Shown here piece by piece: positions 8,901 through 16,516 of a stretch of 56,591 bases of DNA (positions are counted from its first letter, which is position 1; each line of letters begins with the position of its first letter). Below the pieces are notes generated by a model. The model searched no databases, was not told the DNA's origin, and saw nothing but the letters and a program-made list of their open reading frames with translations. A program made the position numbers and the translations under genes. The stretch is taken from positions 1 through 56,591 of the forward strand of contig JAUSNB010000047.1 of NCBI GenBank assembly GCA_030645615.1, written 5' to 3'. The DNA comes from Actinomycetota bacterium (GTDB lineage Bacteria; Actinomycetota; Actinomycetes; S36-B12).

Positions 8901-9102
8901 GGGTCACCTCGAGTACCCCGTTGACCGGGGCCAGGACCACCGGTTCCCGGTACGGCTGGCCGCCCTGCCCGGTCGTCGTCGCCCGCGACGAGGCGGGCGC
9001 AGCCTCGTCCGCGAGGGCCGGCATTCCCGCCGACCCCGCTCCCCCGGCCAGGGCCACGACGAGCAGGGAAACGAGCGCGAACGCTGGTGGTCGACGGGTC
9101 AT
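5944..9102 (-). CDS. Secreted multicopper oxidase with C-terminal FG-GAP/propeller-like region
   Basis: 1052-aa exported protein. Residues 1-31 are a signal peptide carrying an RR near the start (MTRRPPAF), so Tat export of a folded copper protein is possible. The cupredoxin region (about 50-695) has all four copper motifs: HTHGLH at 166-171, WYHSHRH at 207-213, HPIHIH at 605-610 and HCHRLNHEDNGLM at 674-686, giving complete T1 and T2/T3 sites with Met as the likely axial ligand. Residues about 700-1052 contain repeated VAMGDVNGD and RGGVSVATG units like FG-GAP/integrin-type propellers, an unusual addition that about doubles the normal length. A TACGTT box 6 nt upstream supports ATG 9102. Substrate (phenol, metal or Cu(I)) unknown. 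Confidence 0.9.
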   Translation of the reverse strand: MTRRPPAFALVSLLVVALAGGAGSAGMPALADEAAPASSRATTTGQGGQPYREPVVLAPVNGVLEVTLTAQQGEMTLDTAAGPVRNALLFGYRLARGQASNGEATGENLYPGPTLNVSPGETLIVHLENELTDLTIRDYQEPAFTPVGEAVPLYPKQLKDSPYNLHTHGLHVSPAGNGDNVLLNIPNGMTNTYTYAIPADHPAGLYWYHSHRHMLTTPQVYRGLLGMIVIGRADGGIPAVTQQGLPVRTMALQYNYVFNRAGGQTVMNNAFWPANVSTLKKATKASLANGTYEPRLTPINFADSPPGTPYVTAWWDGPLSVNNNRGVYQYLPSNLQTFVSDDGRTTLPAQPALPEWQRDVQYTVNGQFQPVISTPPGQTEIWVLGNFTDAGYMRVAITNTATGERTRLAIVGQDGNPYTEVQPALEEDGTVLLIPPASRYAIAVTMPQTGGLQLEMPTYKGSNMITTKNMGILYTSNGTSRPPAVTGNITVDPRYVSYADGFFVYPTQALLTATPSSGTGTTVPFAAGQPLDAYTSFVDLSDEAPDVTRTLRIGGGFMNENASDQDPNAFTYQFDDNQFPNIPLLQPRLNSTEQWNFVNENNDEHPIHIHVNDFQVVKYVDPVAGITLTDLPWGQDNQNTPAPLYAANGEDVKAPGRMSVRTEFQQFIGAYVLHCHRLNHEDNGLMAIINVIPEVTAYATALQGEGSRATLVRVTDQATGKRLASVTPFASWSGPVDVAMGDVNGDMVLDLIVGAGAGAEPRVRVFSGAPDSSDRAFRTVLLDRLVFAASFRGGVSVSSGNIDGTQVGDSVVVGSGPGMRATVRILKAGVAGGGGTAYHTWRPYGSFDGGVDVATGLVDSSGREVVVTAPGAGMRPLVKAWLFDLYMENEHAEGHLPHAHEPVLQDSFLAFDASYRGGVSVATGWVAGEQGGFSRIIAGMSDGGSEVAVFSSGSRQNGHPDLYVMPASEHSMAASFSEALRFDAFPGSTDGVDVTTSANTRSADLVVAGTSAGRPSVAVFDVRAKAKRPSTWIAKQLAVHVSPSTVTGIGGR

Positions 9103-9108
9103 CCGGGG

Positions 9109-9114
9109 AACGTA
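9109..9114 (-). promoter_or_regulatory. Leaderless -10 element of the multicopper oxidase
   Basis: Read on the minus strand, TACGTT is followed by CCCCGG and then ATG, so transcription would start at the start codon. This argues against the much longer upstream open frame. Confidence 0.5.
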
Positions 9115-9150
9115 GCGCACCCGGGCCGACGAGCGCCCGGTCCCGGCCAA

Positions 9151-9161
9151 CCGATTATCGG
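9151..9161. promoter_or_regulatory. Short dyad CCGATTATCGG upstream of the multicopper oxidase
   Basis: A perfect 5-1-5 palindrome lies about 40 nt upstream of the multicopper oxidase -10 box, in the divergent gap with rbpA. The position suits an operator, for example for a metal-responsive regulator, but it is short and could be chance. It does not resemble a CsoR-type site. Confidence 0.25.
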
Positions 9162-9235
9162 ACAGATGATCCGCCGGACGTCCCTCATGGCCGTGAGGTG
9201 GACCGAATGTAAGGGGTTTGCAAAGGCGGAACCGA

Positions 9236-9262
9236 GGGAATACCCCTCCCGTCAGAACTGTC
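9236..9262 (+). promoter_or_regulatory. SigR-like (thiol-stress ECF sigma) promoter of rbpA
   Basis: GGGAAT at 9236-9241 is followed after 18 nt by GTC at 9260-9262, close to the GGGAAT-N18-GTT consensus of Streptomyces SigR and mycobacterial SigH. Transcription would begin near 9268-9272, leaving a leader of about 28 nt with a GAGAGGG ribosome site before rbpA. In Streptomyces coelicolor rbpA is a known SigR target. Confidence 0.6.
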
Positions 9263-9297
9263 ATCACAATGACGGCTTCGTACGAGAGGGACACACC

Positions 9298-9660
9298 ATG
9301 AGCGAATCGATGCGCGGGACCCGGCTCGGCTACCTCAGCTACGAGACCGATGCGCACGTGGTCCCGGCTGAGCGCCAAGTCATCGCCTACACCTGCCCGG
9401 TCGGGCACCAGACCGTCGTGCCCTTCTCGGTCGAGGCCGAGGAGATCCCCTTCGAGTGGGGCTGCCGCTGCGGCCGTACGGCCAGTCGCACCGACGTCGA
9501 CGCTCCCGCGGCCAAGCCTGAAAAGCACCAGCGCAGCCACTGGGACATGCTGCTCGAGCGTCGTACCATCGCCGATCTCGAGGTCCTGCTCCAGGAGCGG
9601 ATCGATCTGCTCCACCTTCAGGATGGAGTCAAGCGCACCCCGCTGCGCAAGTCCGCCTGA
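9298..9660 (+). CDS. rbpA: RNA polymerase-binding protein RbpA
   Basis: 120-aa actinobacterial transcription factor that binds the principal sigma factor and the core enzyme and stabilises open complexes. Visible parts are the N-terminal tail (RGTRLGYLSYETD), the core domain with cysteine pairs (CPVGH and WGCRCG) that bind zinc in some members, the basic linker (KPEKHQRSHWDM, with the conserved arginine that contacts promoter DNA) and the sigma-interaction helix (LLERRTIADLEVLLQERIDLL). Length is normal. ATG 9298 follows GAGAGGG by 7 nt. The gene faces fxsA with 2 nt between the stops. The SigR-like promoter upstream suggests induction by thiol stress. Confidence 0.96.
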   Translation: MSESMRGTRLGYLSYETDAHVVPAERQVIAYTCPVGHQTVVPFSVEAEEIPFEWGCRCGRTASRTDVDAPAAKPEKHQRSHWDMLLERRTIADLEVLLQERIDLLHLQDGVKRTPLRKSA

Positions 9661-9662
9661 CC

Positions 9663-10184
9663 TCAGGGGCCCGGTCCACCAGGAGGCAACGCCTCCGGTG
9701 GGCCGGGCTGCTGATTCCGCGGCCACTCGTCTGCCGGCGAGCGGTCCTCATGGACGTCGGGGTAGATGACTGTCCCTTGGATGACGTCTCCGCTCGGGTA
9801 GCGCACCCCCGGCATGCGTACCGTCGTGAAGCGGGTCTCCAGCCACGCCCGGCCCCGGGACCGGAAGAGCCGCTGGGTGACCGGGATGACCAGCAGCAGC
9901 CCGACGAGGTCGGTCCAGAACCCGGGGATCATGATGAGCAGCCCGCCCACGAACGCCAGCGCATGGCGGCTCCCGTCGACCGGCCGCCCCGAGGATGCCG
10001 CCCGCTGGGCGTCCCGCATGGCACCGTCTCCGGCGTTGCGCATCACGGCGAGGCCCACCGGGATGCCCGCAACGAGGAGCAGGAGCATCCAGCCCCAGCC
10101 GATGAGCACGCCGACGGCGTAGGCCGTGGCCACCTCGAGCAGAGGGTAGCCGAACAGGAGCAGCCGGCTGCGCATGCTGGTCAC
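9663..10184 (-). CDS. fxsA: FxsA family membrane protein
   Basis: 173-aa protein of the FxsA/YjeG family, inner-membrane proteins named for relief of phage T7 exclusion by F plasmid; their normal job is unknown. Hydrophobic segments are seen at about residues 10-40 (LLLFGYPLLEV... and the WGWMLLLLVAG helix) and about 73-100 (HALAFVGGLLIMIPGFWTDLVGLLLVIP), the last being the family signature around PGFxTD. The C-terminal tail (after about 145) is polar and Pro/Gly-rich. The GTG at 10184 overlaps the ppm stop (GTGA); an ATG three codons later (10175) is the alternative. It is the last gene of the minus-strand run. Confidence 0.88.
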   Translation of the reverse strand: MTSMRSRLLLFGYPLLEVATAYAVGVLIGWGWMLLLLVAGIPVGLAVMRNAGDGAMRDAQRAASSGRPVDGSRHALAFVGGLLIMIPGFWTDLVGLLLVIPVTQRLFRSRGRAWLETRFTTVRMPGVRYPSGDVIQGTVIYPDVHEDRSPADEWPRNQQPGPPEALPPGGPGP

Positions 10185-10999
10185 GGGGCGCTTCCCTGAC
10201 CGCCGTCGTCCTGGGGCCCCTTGTCGTGCTGGTGCGCCCGGCGCGCGAGTGCCCGGCGGCGCACCCTGGTCACCTTGTCGTCGACGCCCCATGCCGTCAC
10301 CCGCCAGAGCGCCTCGACCACGATCTTGCGGCTCATCTTGCTTGCCCCGGCCGTGCGCTCGACGAACGTGATGGGGACCTCGCGCACCCGCATGCCTCGC
10401 TGCAGGGCCCGCCAGGCGAGGTCGATCTGGAAGCAGTAGCCCTGCGACGCCACCTCGTGCAGGTCCAGGCCCCGCAGGGTGTCGGCGCGAAATGCTCGGT
10501 AGCCGCCGGTGGCGTCCTGGATCGGGACGCCCAGCATGATCCGGGTGTAGGCGCTGCCGCCCTTGGAGATCAGTTGCCGGCTGCGGGGCCAGTTCTCGGT
10601 GCATCCACCGGGCACCCAGCGTGAGCCGAGCACGAGGTCGGCCGAGCGGAGCGCAGCCAGGAGCCGATGCAGTTGCTCCGGCTGGTGCGAGCCGTCGGCG
10701 TCCATCTCGACGATGACGTCGTACCCCTCCTGGAGCGCCCAGGCGAACCCGGCGAGGTATGCGGCGCCCAGCCCCTCCTTGCCCAGCCGGTGCATGACGT
10801 GCACGCGATCGTCGGCGGCTGCGAGGCCATCCGCGATCTGGCCGGTGCCGTCCGGGGAGTTGTCATCCGCGACGAGGATGTGAGCCTCGGGAACAGACGT
10901 GCGCACGCGAGCGACGATGGGCGGGAGCGTGCTCCGTTCGTTGAAGGTGGGGATGATGACGAGGATGCGACCGAGGTCGCTGAAGGGTGCCGACGTCAC
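10181..10999 (-). CDS. ppm1: Polyprenol monophosphomannose synthase (GT2)
   Basis: 272-aa family 2 glycosyltransferase of the dolichol-phosphate-mannose synthase type, transferring mannose from GDP-mannose to polyprenyl phosphate. The product feeds protein O-mannosylation and lipoglycan synthesis at the membrane. IIPTFNER near residue 16, VADDNSPDGT near 43 and the metal-binding DADGSHQP near 100 are the family motifs. QGYCFQIDLAWRA is the typical acceptor-loop region. No membrane segment is present, as in the mycobacterial Ppm catalytic domain. The GTG start overlaps the lnt stop (GTGA). In M. tuberculosis Lnt and Ppm are one polypeptide (Rv2051c); here they are two overlapping genes. Confidence 0.93.
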   Translation of the reverse strand: MTSAPFSDLGRILVIIPTFNERSTLPPIVARVRTSVPEAHILVADDNSPDGTGQIADGLAAADDRVHVMHRLGKEGLGAAYLAGFAWALQEGYDVIVEMDADGSHQPEQLHRLLAALRSADLVLGSRWVPGGCTENWPRSRQLISKGGSAYTRIMLGVPIQDATGGYRAFRADTLRGLDLHEVASQGYCFQIDLAWRALQRGMRVREVPITFVERTAGASKMSRKIVVEALWRVTAWGVDDKVTRVRRRALARRAHQHDKGPQDDGGQGSAP

Positions 11000-12534
11000 C
11001 GCGCCAGCCTAATGCGGCGTGCGCGCACCATGGCCGAGGCGCCGACGAGGATCGCGGCCAGGGCGGCCAGGCACAGCGCGATCTCCACCAGGTGGCCGAT
11101 CCTCGACGCCCAAGTGAGCTGGCCGCGCAGCGGGACCTCGGCGACGACCCAGCCGGACTCCCCCTCCTCCATCCGGTCGGACACCCCGCCCGTGGCGTCG
11201 ATGATCGCGGAGATCCCCGACGTCGCGGCCACCGCGACGGTCCGGCCCGTCTCGATGGCGCGCAGGCGCGAGATGGCCAGCTGCTGCTCCGGCTGGGCCG
11301 TGCCGCCATAGGTGGCGTTGTTGGTCTGGACGGTCAGCAGGCGCGCGCCTCCGTCGACCACCGCGTCCACGACATCCGCGTAGGCGATCTCGAAGCAGAT
11401 CACGTTGCCCACCGCGATCCCTGCGATGTCGAGGTTGCCAGGACGGTCGCCCGGCAGGAAGTCGCGCGGCACCCGCTCGAATCGCGCGATGTGCTGCGCC
11501 AGGAAGGCCCGGAACGGGATGTACTCACCGAACGGCACGGGGTGCGTCTTGATGTACATCTCGGTCGGGCCGAGCTCGGGATCCCAGACGATGCCCACGT
11601 TCCACACCCCGGTGGGATCATCGGCCGAGATGACGGCGCCGACGAGGATCGGCACCCCGACAGCCCGTGTGGCGGCCGTGATCGCCTGCGCGACGTCTGG
11701 ATCCCGGAAGGGGTCGAGGTCGGACGAGTTCTCCGGCCACAGCACGAACTCCGGCTGGGCGACCTGCCCCTCCGCCACCGCGGCAGCGAGGTCCAGGGTC
11801 TGTGCCACGTGGTTCTCGAGCACGGCGCGCCGTACGTCGAGGGCGCCCATGCCGAACTGCGGGGTGCCGCCCTGCACCACGGCCATGCTCGCCGACGTCG
11901 GGCCGCCCACGCTGTCGCCGGCCGCGTCCAGCGGAAGGACGGCCGATCCGGCCGCAACCAGTGCTGCCCCCGCCAGCCACGACACGGCCGGGCGCATCCG
12001 GCTGTCCCGGAACGCGACGATGGCGGCAACCACCGCGGCTCCGATCCCGGCCACGACGAAGGACAGCCCGGGGGCGCCGACGTAGGCGGCGAGGGCGCCC
12101 AGGGCGGTGTCGGGCTGGGCGAAGGCGAGGTCCCCCCAGGGAAACCCGCCCCAGGGGATCCGGCCGCGCAAGGCCTCCTGGAGCACCCAGACGGCGCCGA
12201 CCCACACCGGCGCCGCTGGCAGCCGGGTGACCAGCGCTGTCCCGGCGCCGACGAGCGCCAGCCACGCGCCGCAGTACAAGCTCAGCATGAGCCAGGCATC
12301 CGTGCCCACGACGCTCATCCAGTGCAGCAGCGGGATGAAGAAGACCAGGCCGGTGACCAGCCCCGCCAGCAGGCCCCGCCGGATGCCCGCGCGCCAGGTC
12401 GCCGCGGTCAGGAGGGCCACGCCGGCGACAGCGGCGATGCCGAGGCCGATCGGCGGGAAGGCAGCCCACATGCCCACGCCCGCAGCGGCCGCCAGGCACA
12501 GGGCCAGGGGCAGGCGTACCAAGGGCTCGGACAT
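10996..12534 (-). CDS. lnt: Apolipoprotein N-acyltransferase
   Basis: 512-aa membrane enzyme that adds the third acyl chain to the N-terminal cysteine of lipoproteins. About six hydrophobic helices fill residues 8-200 and a last one lies near 485-505, with a nitrilase-like catalytic domain between. The triad is visible as Glu268 (LWPENSS), Lys329 (MYIKTHPVPFGEY) and Cys380 (GNVICFEIAY). ATG 12534 lies 3 nt after the amidohydrolase stop, and the 3' end overlaps ppm, so it is part of the six-gene run. A lipoprotein with a clear lipobox is encoded in this window at 24674. Confidence 0.95.
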   Translation of the reverse strand: MSEPLVRLPLALCLAAAAGVGMWAAFPPIGLGIAAVAGVALLTAATWRAGIRRGLLAGLVTGLVFFIPLLHWMSVVGTDAWLMLSLYCGAWLALVGAGTALVTRLPAAPVWVGAVWVLQEALRGRIPWGGFPWGDLAFAQPDTALGALAAYVGAPGLSFVVAGIGAAVVAAIVAFRDSRMRPAVSWLAGAALVAAGSAVLPLDAAGDSVGGPTSASMAVVQGGTPQFGMGALDVRRAVLENHVAQTLDLAAAVAEGQVAQPEFVLWPENSSDLDPFRDPDVAQAITAATRAVGVPILVGAVISADDPTGVWNVGIVWDPELGPTEMYIKTHPVPFGEYIPFRAFLAQHIARFERVPRDFLPGDRPGNLDIAGIAVGNVICFEIAYADVVDAVVDGGARLLTVQTNNATYGGTAQPEQQLAISRLRAIETGRTVAVAATSGISAIIDATGGVSDRMEEGESGWVVAEVPLRGQLTWASRIGHLVEIALCLAALAAILVGASAMVRARRIRLAR

Positions 12535-12537
12535 GAC

Positions 12538-14175
12538 TTACGCCAGCACGCCGCTGTCGTGGACGACCCGGCCGGCCACGACGGTGCGCTCGCACTGCGG
12601 CAGAGGTGCATCGCCGCCCAGGACGGGCAGTCCAGGCGTGCCGCTGCGCGGATCGGTCGACCAGGCAGCCACGCGTTCGTCGGGCGCCTGCACGACGACC
12701 TCGTCGACGGTCCACACGGCGTAGTGGGCCGGCGCCCCGGGCGCGAGCACGCCCGTCCCCGCCTCCCCCGCGGCTCGCCAGCCGGCCCGGGTGTGCGCGG
12801 AGAACGCAGCGCGGGCGGACACGCGCTGCTGCGGCACGCTGTGGTGGACTGCCGCGGCGACCGCAGCCCAGGGGCCCAAGGGCGTCACGGGCGCGTCCGA
12901 GCCGAATGCGACCAGGACCCCGGCCCCGATGAGGTCGGCGATCCGGTTCATCGAGTTCGCCCGCCGCGACCCGAGCCGCCGCTCGTACATGCCGCCCGGG
13001 CCGCCCCAGAGCCCGTCGAACATGGGCTGCATGCTGGCGACGATCCCGAGCCGGGCCATCACCGCGATCGCGTCGTCGTCGAGCATCTCGGCGTGCTCGA
13101 GCCGGTGACCCGCGGAACGCACCGGCTCCACCCCCATGCGGCCGGCGGCGTCGACGAAGCCTGCGATGACGCTCCGGGTGGCCTCGTCGCCGATGACGTG
13201 AAAGCCCGCCTGCATCCCGGCCTCCGTGGCCGCCACGACATGCTCGGCAACCTGGCTGGCGTCGAGGTAGCCGGCCCCGGTGGTGGCGGGGTCGTCGGCG
13301 TACGGAGCGCACAGGCACGCGGTTCGCGACCCGATGGCTCCGTCGGCGAACAGGTCGCCCGCCGCACCGAGAGCACCGAGCTCGCGGGCTCGCTCGATCC
13401 CGCCGTCCTCCGCGAGCTGGCCCCAATAGCCGGCGACCAGCGCCCCGGGCTCATGACGGGCGAGGGCGAGAACCTCGACCAGGTCGTGCTCTCCCGAGAT
13501 GGTCGGCCCAGCCATCTCGTGCAGCGCGACGATGCCCAGCCGCGCCGCGTGGTCGCGCATGGCTCGCTGGGCCTCCTGCCGCAGGGAGGCAGGGATCGAG
13601 GCAAGCGCGGTCTCGCGGACGGCGTGGTGGGCTTCCCGTGACACCGGCTCATCCGAGGAGTAGCCCGGCAGTGCCTCGATGCCGGGAACCATGGCCAGGA
13701 GGGCGCTGGAGGCAAGTGCGGAGTGCACGTCGATGCGGGACAGGTAGGCCACGCTGCCCCACGTTGCGCGGTCCAGCTCGGACCTGGTGGGCGCGCGGCC
13801 CTCGGGCCAACGAGTCTCGTCCCAGCCATGGCCGAGGATCACCCCGCCGCGCAACTGGCGGGCCCGCGCCGACACGAGGTCGAGGGCCTCGGCAAGGGAC
13901 GACGTGCCGCTGAGGTCGAGGCCGGTCAAGGCAAGGCCCGTGCTGGTCGCGTGCACGTGGGCGTCGACGAAGCCGGGCGTCACCAGGCGGCCTCGCAGGT
14001 CGACGACCGCGACGGCCGAGTCCCGGTACGCGTGCGCGGCCGAGTCCTCGCCTACCCAGGCGACCCTGCCGCCCTCGACAAGCATCGCGGTGGCGAAGGG
14101 ACTCGCCGGCGAGTAGATGGTGCCGCCCATGAGCAGCACTTGGTCGCGGGAGGACCAAGCCGGGCCTTCGGTCAC
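12538..14175 (-). CDS. Amidohydrolase family protein (YtcJ-like)
   Basis: 545-aa metal-dependent amidohydrolase of the YtcJ/exoenzyme-regulatory group. VTPGFVDAHVHAT (about residues 67-79) carries the HxH metal pair. VALHEMAG, HVIGDEATRS and GHRLEHAEML hold further expected His ligands, and VAFGSDAPVTP near residue 420 supplies the catalytic Asp. Family members are annotated as N-substituted formamide deformylases or related hydrolases, but the substrate is not predictable. The GTG start overlaps the acyl-CoA dehydrogenase stop (GTGA), and lnt follows after 3 nt. No signal peptide, so cytoplasmic. Confidence 0.88.
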   Translation of the reverse strand: MTEGPAWSSRDQVLLMGGTIYSPASPFATAMLVEGGRVAWVGEDSAAHAYRDSAVAVVDLRGRLVTPGFVDAHVHATSTGLALTGLDLSGTSSLAEALDLVSARARQLRGGVILGHGWDETRWPEGRAPTRSELDRATWGSVAYLSRIDVHSALASSALLAMVPGIEALPGYSSDEPVSREAHHAVRETALASIPASLRQEAQRAMRDHAARLGIVALHEMAGPTISGEHDLVEVLALARHEPGALVAGYWGQLAEDGGIERARELGALGAAGDLFADGAIGSRTACLCAPYADDPATTGAGYLDASQVAEHVVAATEAGMQAGFHVIGDEATRSVIAGFVDAAGRMGVEPVRSAGHRLEHAEMLDDDAIAVMARLGIVASMQPMFDGLWGGPGGMYERRLGSRRANSMNRIADLIGAGVLVAFGSDAPVTPLGPWAAVAAAVHHSVPQQRVSARAAFSAHTRAGWRAAGEAGTGVLAPGAPAHYAVWTVDEVVVQAPDERVAAWSTDPRSGTPGLPVLGGDAPLPQCERTVVAGRVVHDSGVLA

Positions 14176-15344
14176 CGCGTGCGCTCGCCCTTCAGCGCGC
14201 GTGCGATCACCATCCGCTGGATCTGGTTGGTGCCCTCGACGATCTGCAGGGCCTTGGCCTCCCGGAAATACCGCTCGACGGGGAAGTCGGCGGTGTACCC
14301 AGCACCTCCGAGCACCTGGACGGCATCGGTCGTGACCTTCATGGCGGCGTCGGTCGCCGCGAGCTTGGCCATGGCGGCCTGGCGGCCGAACGGCAGGCCG
14401 GCGTCCTTCAGGCGCGCCGCCTCGACATACAAGGCGCGGGCGGCGGAGACGGCGGTGGCCATGTCGGCGAGCATGAAGCCGACCCCCTGGAAGTCGATGA
14501 TCGCCTTGCCGAACTGCTGGCGACCCAACGCATAGTCGACCGCGGCATCGAGGGCGGCCTGGGCCAGGCCCACGGCGCAGGCCGCGATGCCGAGGCGGCC
14601 TGCATCGAGCGCGGCAAGGGCCACCACGAAGCCGGCGCCCTCATCGGAGATTCGGCGCTCGACCGGGATCCTTGCGCCATCGAAGATGACTTGCGCGGTC
14701 GGCGATGCGTTGACCCCCATCTTCCGCTCGCGCGGTGCCGCCGACAGTCCCGGTGTGCCACCGTCGACGAGCAGGCACGTGATGCCGCGCGGCCCGTCGT
14801 CGGAGGTGCGCACCATCGTGGAGTAGAAGTCGGCACCCCCGCCGTGCGTGATCCACGCCTTCGTGCCGTGGACGACGTACTCGTCGCCCTCGCGCACGGC
14901 TCGCGTGACCAGGCCCGCCGCATCGGAGCCTGATTGCGGCTCGGAGAGGCAGTACCCGCCGAGCAGGCTTCCGCCGATCATCTCGGGCAGCCAGCGGTCC
15001 CGTTGCTCCGTCGTGCCGAAATTGGCCACTCCGAAGCAGGCCAAGTAGTGGACGCTCACGCTCACGCCGACCGTGAGCCAGGCCCGGGCGAGCTCCTCGA
15101 GCACCTGCAGGGTCACCTCGTACGGTTGGGCGCCGCCGCCGTACTCCTCCTCGAACGGCAGGCCGAGCAGCCCCAGACCGCCCATGCTGACGAAGGCGTC
15201 GCGAGGGAAGGCAGCCGCCTCCTCGTCTCGCGCCGCGCGGGGGGCGAGCTCCTTGGCGGCGAACTCCTCAGCCATCGCGAGGAGTTCGACAGCCTCGGGG
15301 GTGGGCAGCAGGCGGGTGACCGAAGCACCCTTCCACGGCGGCAT
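14172..15344 (-). CDS. Acyl-CoA dehydrogenase
   Basis: 390-aa FAD enzyme that introduces the alpha-beta double bond into acyl-CoA and hands electrons to ETF. The FAD-binding signature GGYCLSEPQSGSDAAG is near residues 130-145, WITHGGGADFY follows in the beta domain, and the C-terminal LQIVEGTNQIQR supplies Glu370, the usual catalytic base of short/medium-chain enzymes. The ATG shares one base with the M24 peptidase stop (TGATG) and the stop overlaps the amidohydrolase GTG. Chain-length preference cannot be read. The company of a peptidase and an amidohydrolase hints at amino-acid-derived acyl-CoA, but that is inference. Confidence 0.93.
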   Translation of the reverse strand: MPPWKGASVTRLLPTPEAVELLAMAEEFAAKELAPRAARDEEAAAFPRDAFVSMGGLGLLGLPFEEEYGGGAQPYEVTLQVLEELARAWLTVGVSVSVHYLACFGVANFGTTEQRDRWLPEMIGGSLLGGYCLSEPQSGSDAAGLVTRAVREGDEYVVHGTKAWITHGGGADFYSTMVRTSDDGPRGITCLLVDGGTPGLSAAPRERKMGVNASPTAQVIFDGARIPVERRISDEGAGFVVALAALDAGRLGIAACAVGLAQAALDAAVDYALGRQQFGKAIIDFQGVGFMLADMATAVSAARALYVEAARLKDAGLPFGRQAAMAKLAATDAAMKVTTDAVQVLGGAGYTADFPVERYFREAKALQIVEGTNQIQRMVIARALKGERTR

Positions 15345-16447
15345 CAGGCGATCACCAGGTCGCGGGTGGTGTTGTTCGCGATGACGACGCCGTCCTCCGT
15401 CGCGATGACGATGTCCTCGATCCGCGCCCCGAACCGGCCCTCGCTGTAGAAGCCCGGCTCGATGCTGAATGCCATGCCGGCCTCCAGCATCAGGCGGTTA
15501 CCCGTCACGATGTAGGGCTCCTCGTGGGTCTCGAGCCCGATGCCATGGCCGGTGCGATGGATGAACTGCTCGCCGAGCCCAGCGTCAGATAGGACACTAC
15601 GGGCGGCGTCGTCGACGCTCTCGCACGTGACTCCGGCTCGCGCGTGGGCGACAGCGGCCGCCTGCGCCTGCTTGAGCACCGCGTAGCTGTCCGCGAAGTC
15701 CGACGACGGCCGGCCGATCGCGTATGTCCTGGTGCAGTCGCTGCGGTACCCGTCCGGCATGGTTCCTCCGATGTCGACGACCACGATGTCACCCGGCTCG
15801 ATCACGCGGTCCGACACCTCGTGGTGCGGGCTGGCGCCGTTCGGTCCGCTGCCCACGATGATGAAGTCGACCCGAACGTGCCCTTCGTCGATGATTGCCT
15901 CCGCGATGTCGCCGGCGACCTCTCGCTCGGTGCGACCCGCACGCAGCCACGTCGACACCCGCTCGTGCACTCGGTCGATCGCCGCTCCCGCCGCCATGAG
16001 GGCCGCCACCTCATCCGGGTCCTTGCGCATCCGGCGGGCGGCCAGGATCGGGCCGCCGAGCACCTGCTCCGCACCCGGCATGGCCGTGCGCAGGGCGAGG
16101 ACCTTCTGCGCCCACATGTGGTCATCGACGGCCACCGTGCGGGCATCCGGCAGAAGCGACGCAACAAGCGCGTAGGGGTTGTCCGTCTCGCCCCACGCAT
16201 GGAGGGTCAGCCCGAGCCTGCCGACGGGGCTGGCGAGAGCGGCAAGCCGCTCCAGGCCGGGCACGACCATGGACGCCGGGCCGCGGACCGGCACGACCAG
16301 GCAGGTGAGCCGCTCCAGCGGAACGGCGTCGTAGCCGACCAGGTAGCGCAGGTCCGGCCCCGGCGTCACGAGGACGGCGTCAACCCCCACGTCGCTCGCA
16401 TGCTGCCCTACTGCGGCCAGTCGCGCCGCGAACCTGCTCTCCGGCAT
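15344..16447 (-). CDS. M24 family metallopeptidase (Xaa-Pro dipeptidase/aminopeptidase-like)
   Basis: 367-aa pita-bread-fold peptidase with an N-terminal creatinase-type domain (residues 1-135) and a catalytic domain. The five dinuclear metal ligands are present: Asp225 (VVVDIGG), Asp237 (RSDCTR), His301 (RTGHGIGLE), Glu330 (FSIEPGFY) and Glu344 (ARIEDIV). This predicts cleavage of X-Pro bonds or dipeptides in the cytoplasm. The position matches PepE (Rv2089c), next to the exonuclease gene, in M. tuberculosis. The ATG at 16447 has a GGGAGGG site 5 nt upstream. It is the first gene of the six-gene minus-strand run. Confidence 0.93.
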   Translation of the reverse strand: MPESRFAARLAAVGQHASDVGVDAVLVTPGPDLRYLVGYDAVPLERLTCLVVPVRGPASMVVPGLERLAALASPVGRLGLTLHAWGETDNPYALVASLLPDARTVAVDDHMWAQKVLALRTAMPGAEQVLGGPILAARRMRKDPDEVAALMAAGAAIDRVHERVSTWLRAGRTEREVAGDIAEAIIDEGHVRVDFIIVGSGPNGASPHHEVSDRVIEPGDIVVVDIGGTMPDGYRSDCTRTYAIGRPSSDFADSYAVLKQAQAAAVAHARAGVTCESVDDAARSVLSDAGLGEQFIHRTGHGIGLETHEEPYIVTGNRLMLEAGMAFSIEPGFYSEGRFGARIEDIVIATEDGVVIANNTTRDLVIA

Positions 16448-16468
16448 CGCTGCCCTCCCGTCTCGACG

Positions 16469-16510
16469 AGTCTAGCCGCGGGCATCCGCGCGACCCGGTT
16501 CTGCCAGACT
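16469..16510. promoter_or_regulatory. Divergent -10 elements between the M24 peptidase and the exonuclease
   Basis: TAGACT on the minus strand (16474-16469) is placed for a leader of roughly 15 nt carrying the peptidase ribosome site. CAGACT on the plus strand (16505-16510) lies 6 nt before the exonuclease ATG, the leaderless spacing. Confidence 0.42.
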
Positions 16511-16516
16511 GCGGCC

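Noticed and set aside
9103-9726. Extension of the multicopper oxidase frame upstream to 9726
   Set aside because: It would run across the promoter region and antisense to rbpA. A signal peptide and leaderless -10 box mark ATG 9102 as the start.
10987-13641. 884-codon plus-strand open frame opposite lnt and the amidohydrolase
   Set aside because: Its translation is Arg/Gly/His/Asp-rich low complexity with no motif. The minus strand encodes clear lnt, ppm and amidohydrolase active sites. It is a high-GC shadow frame.
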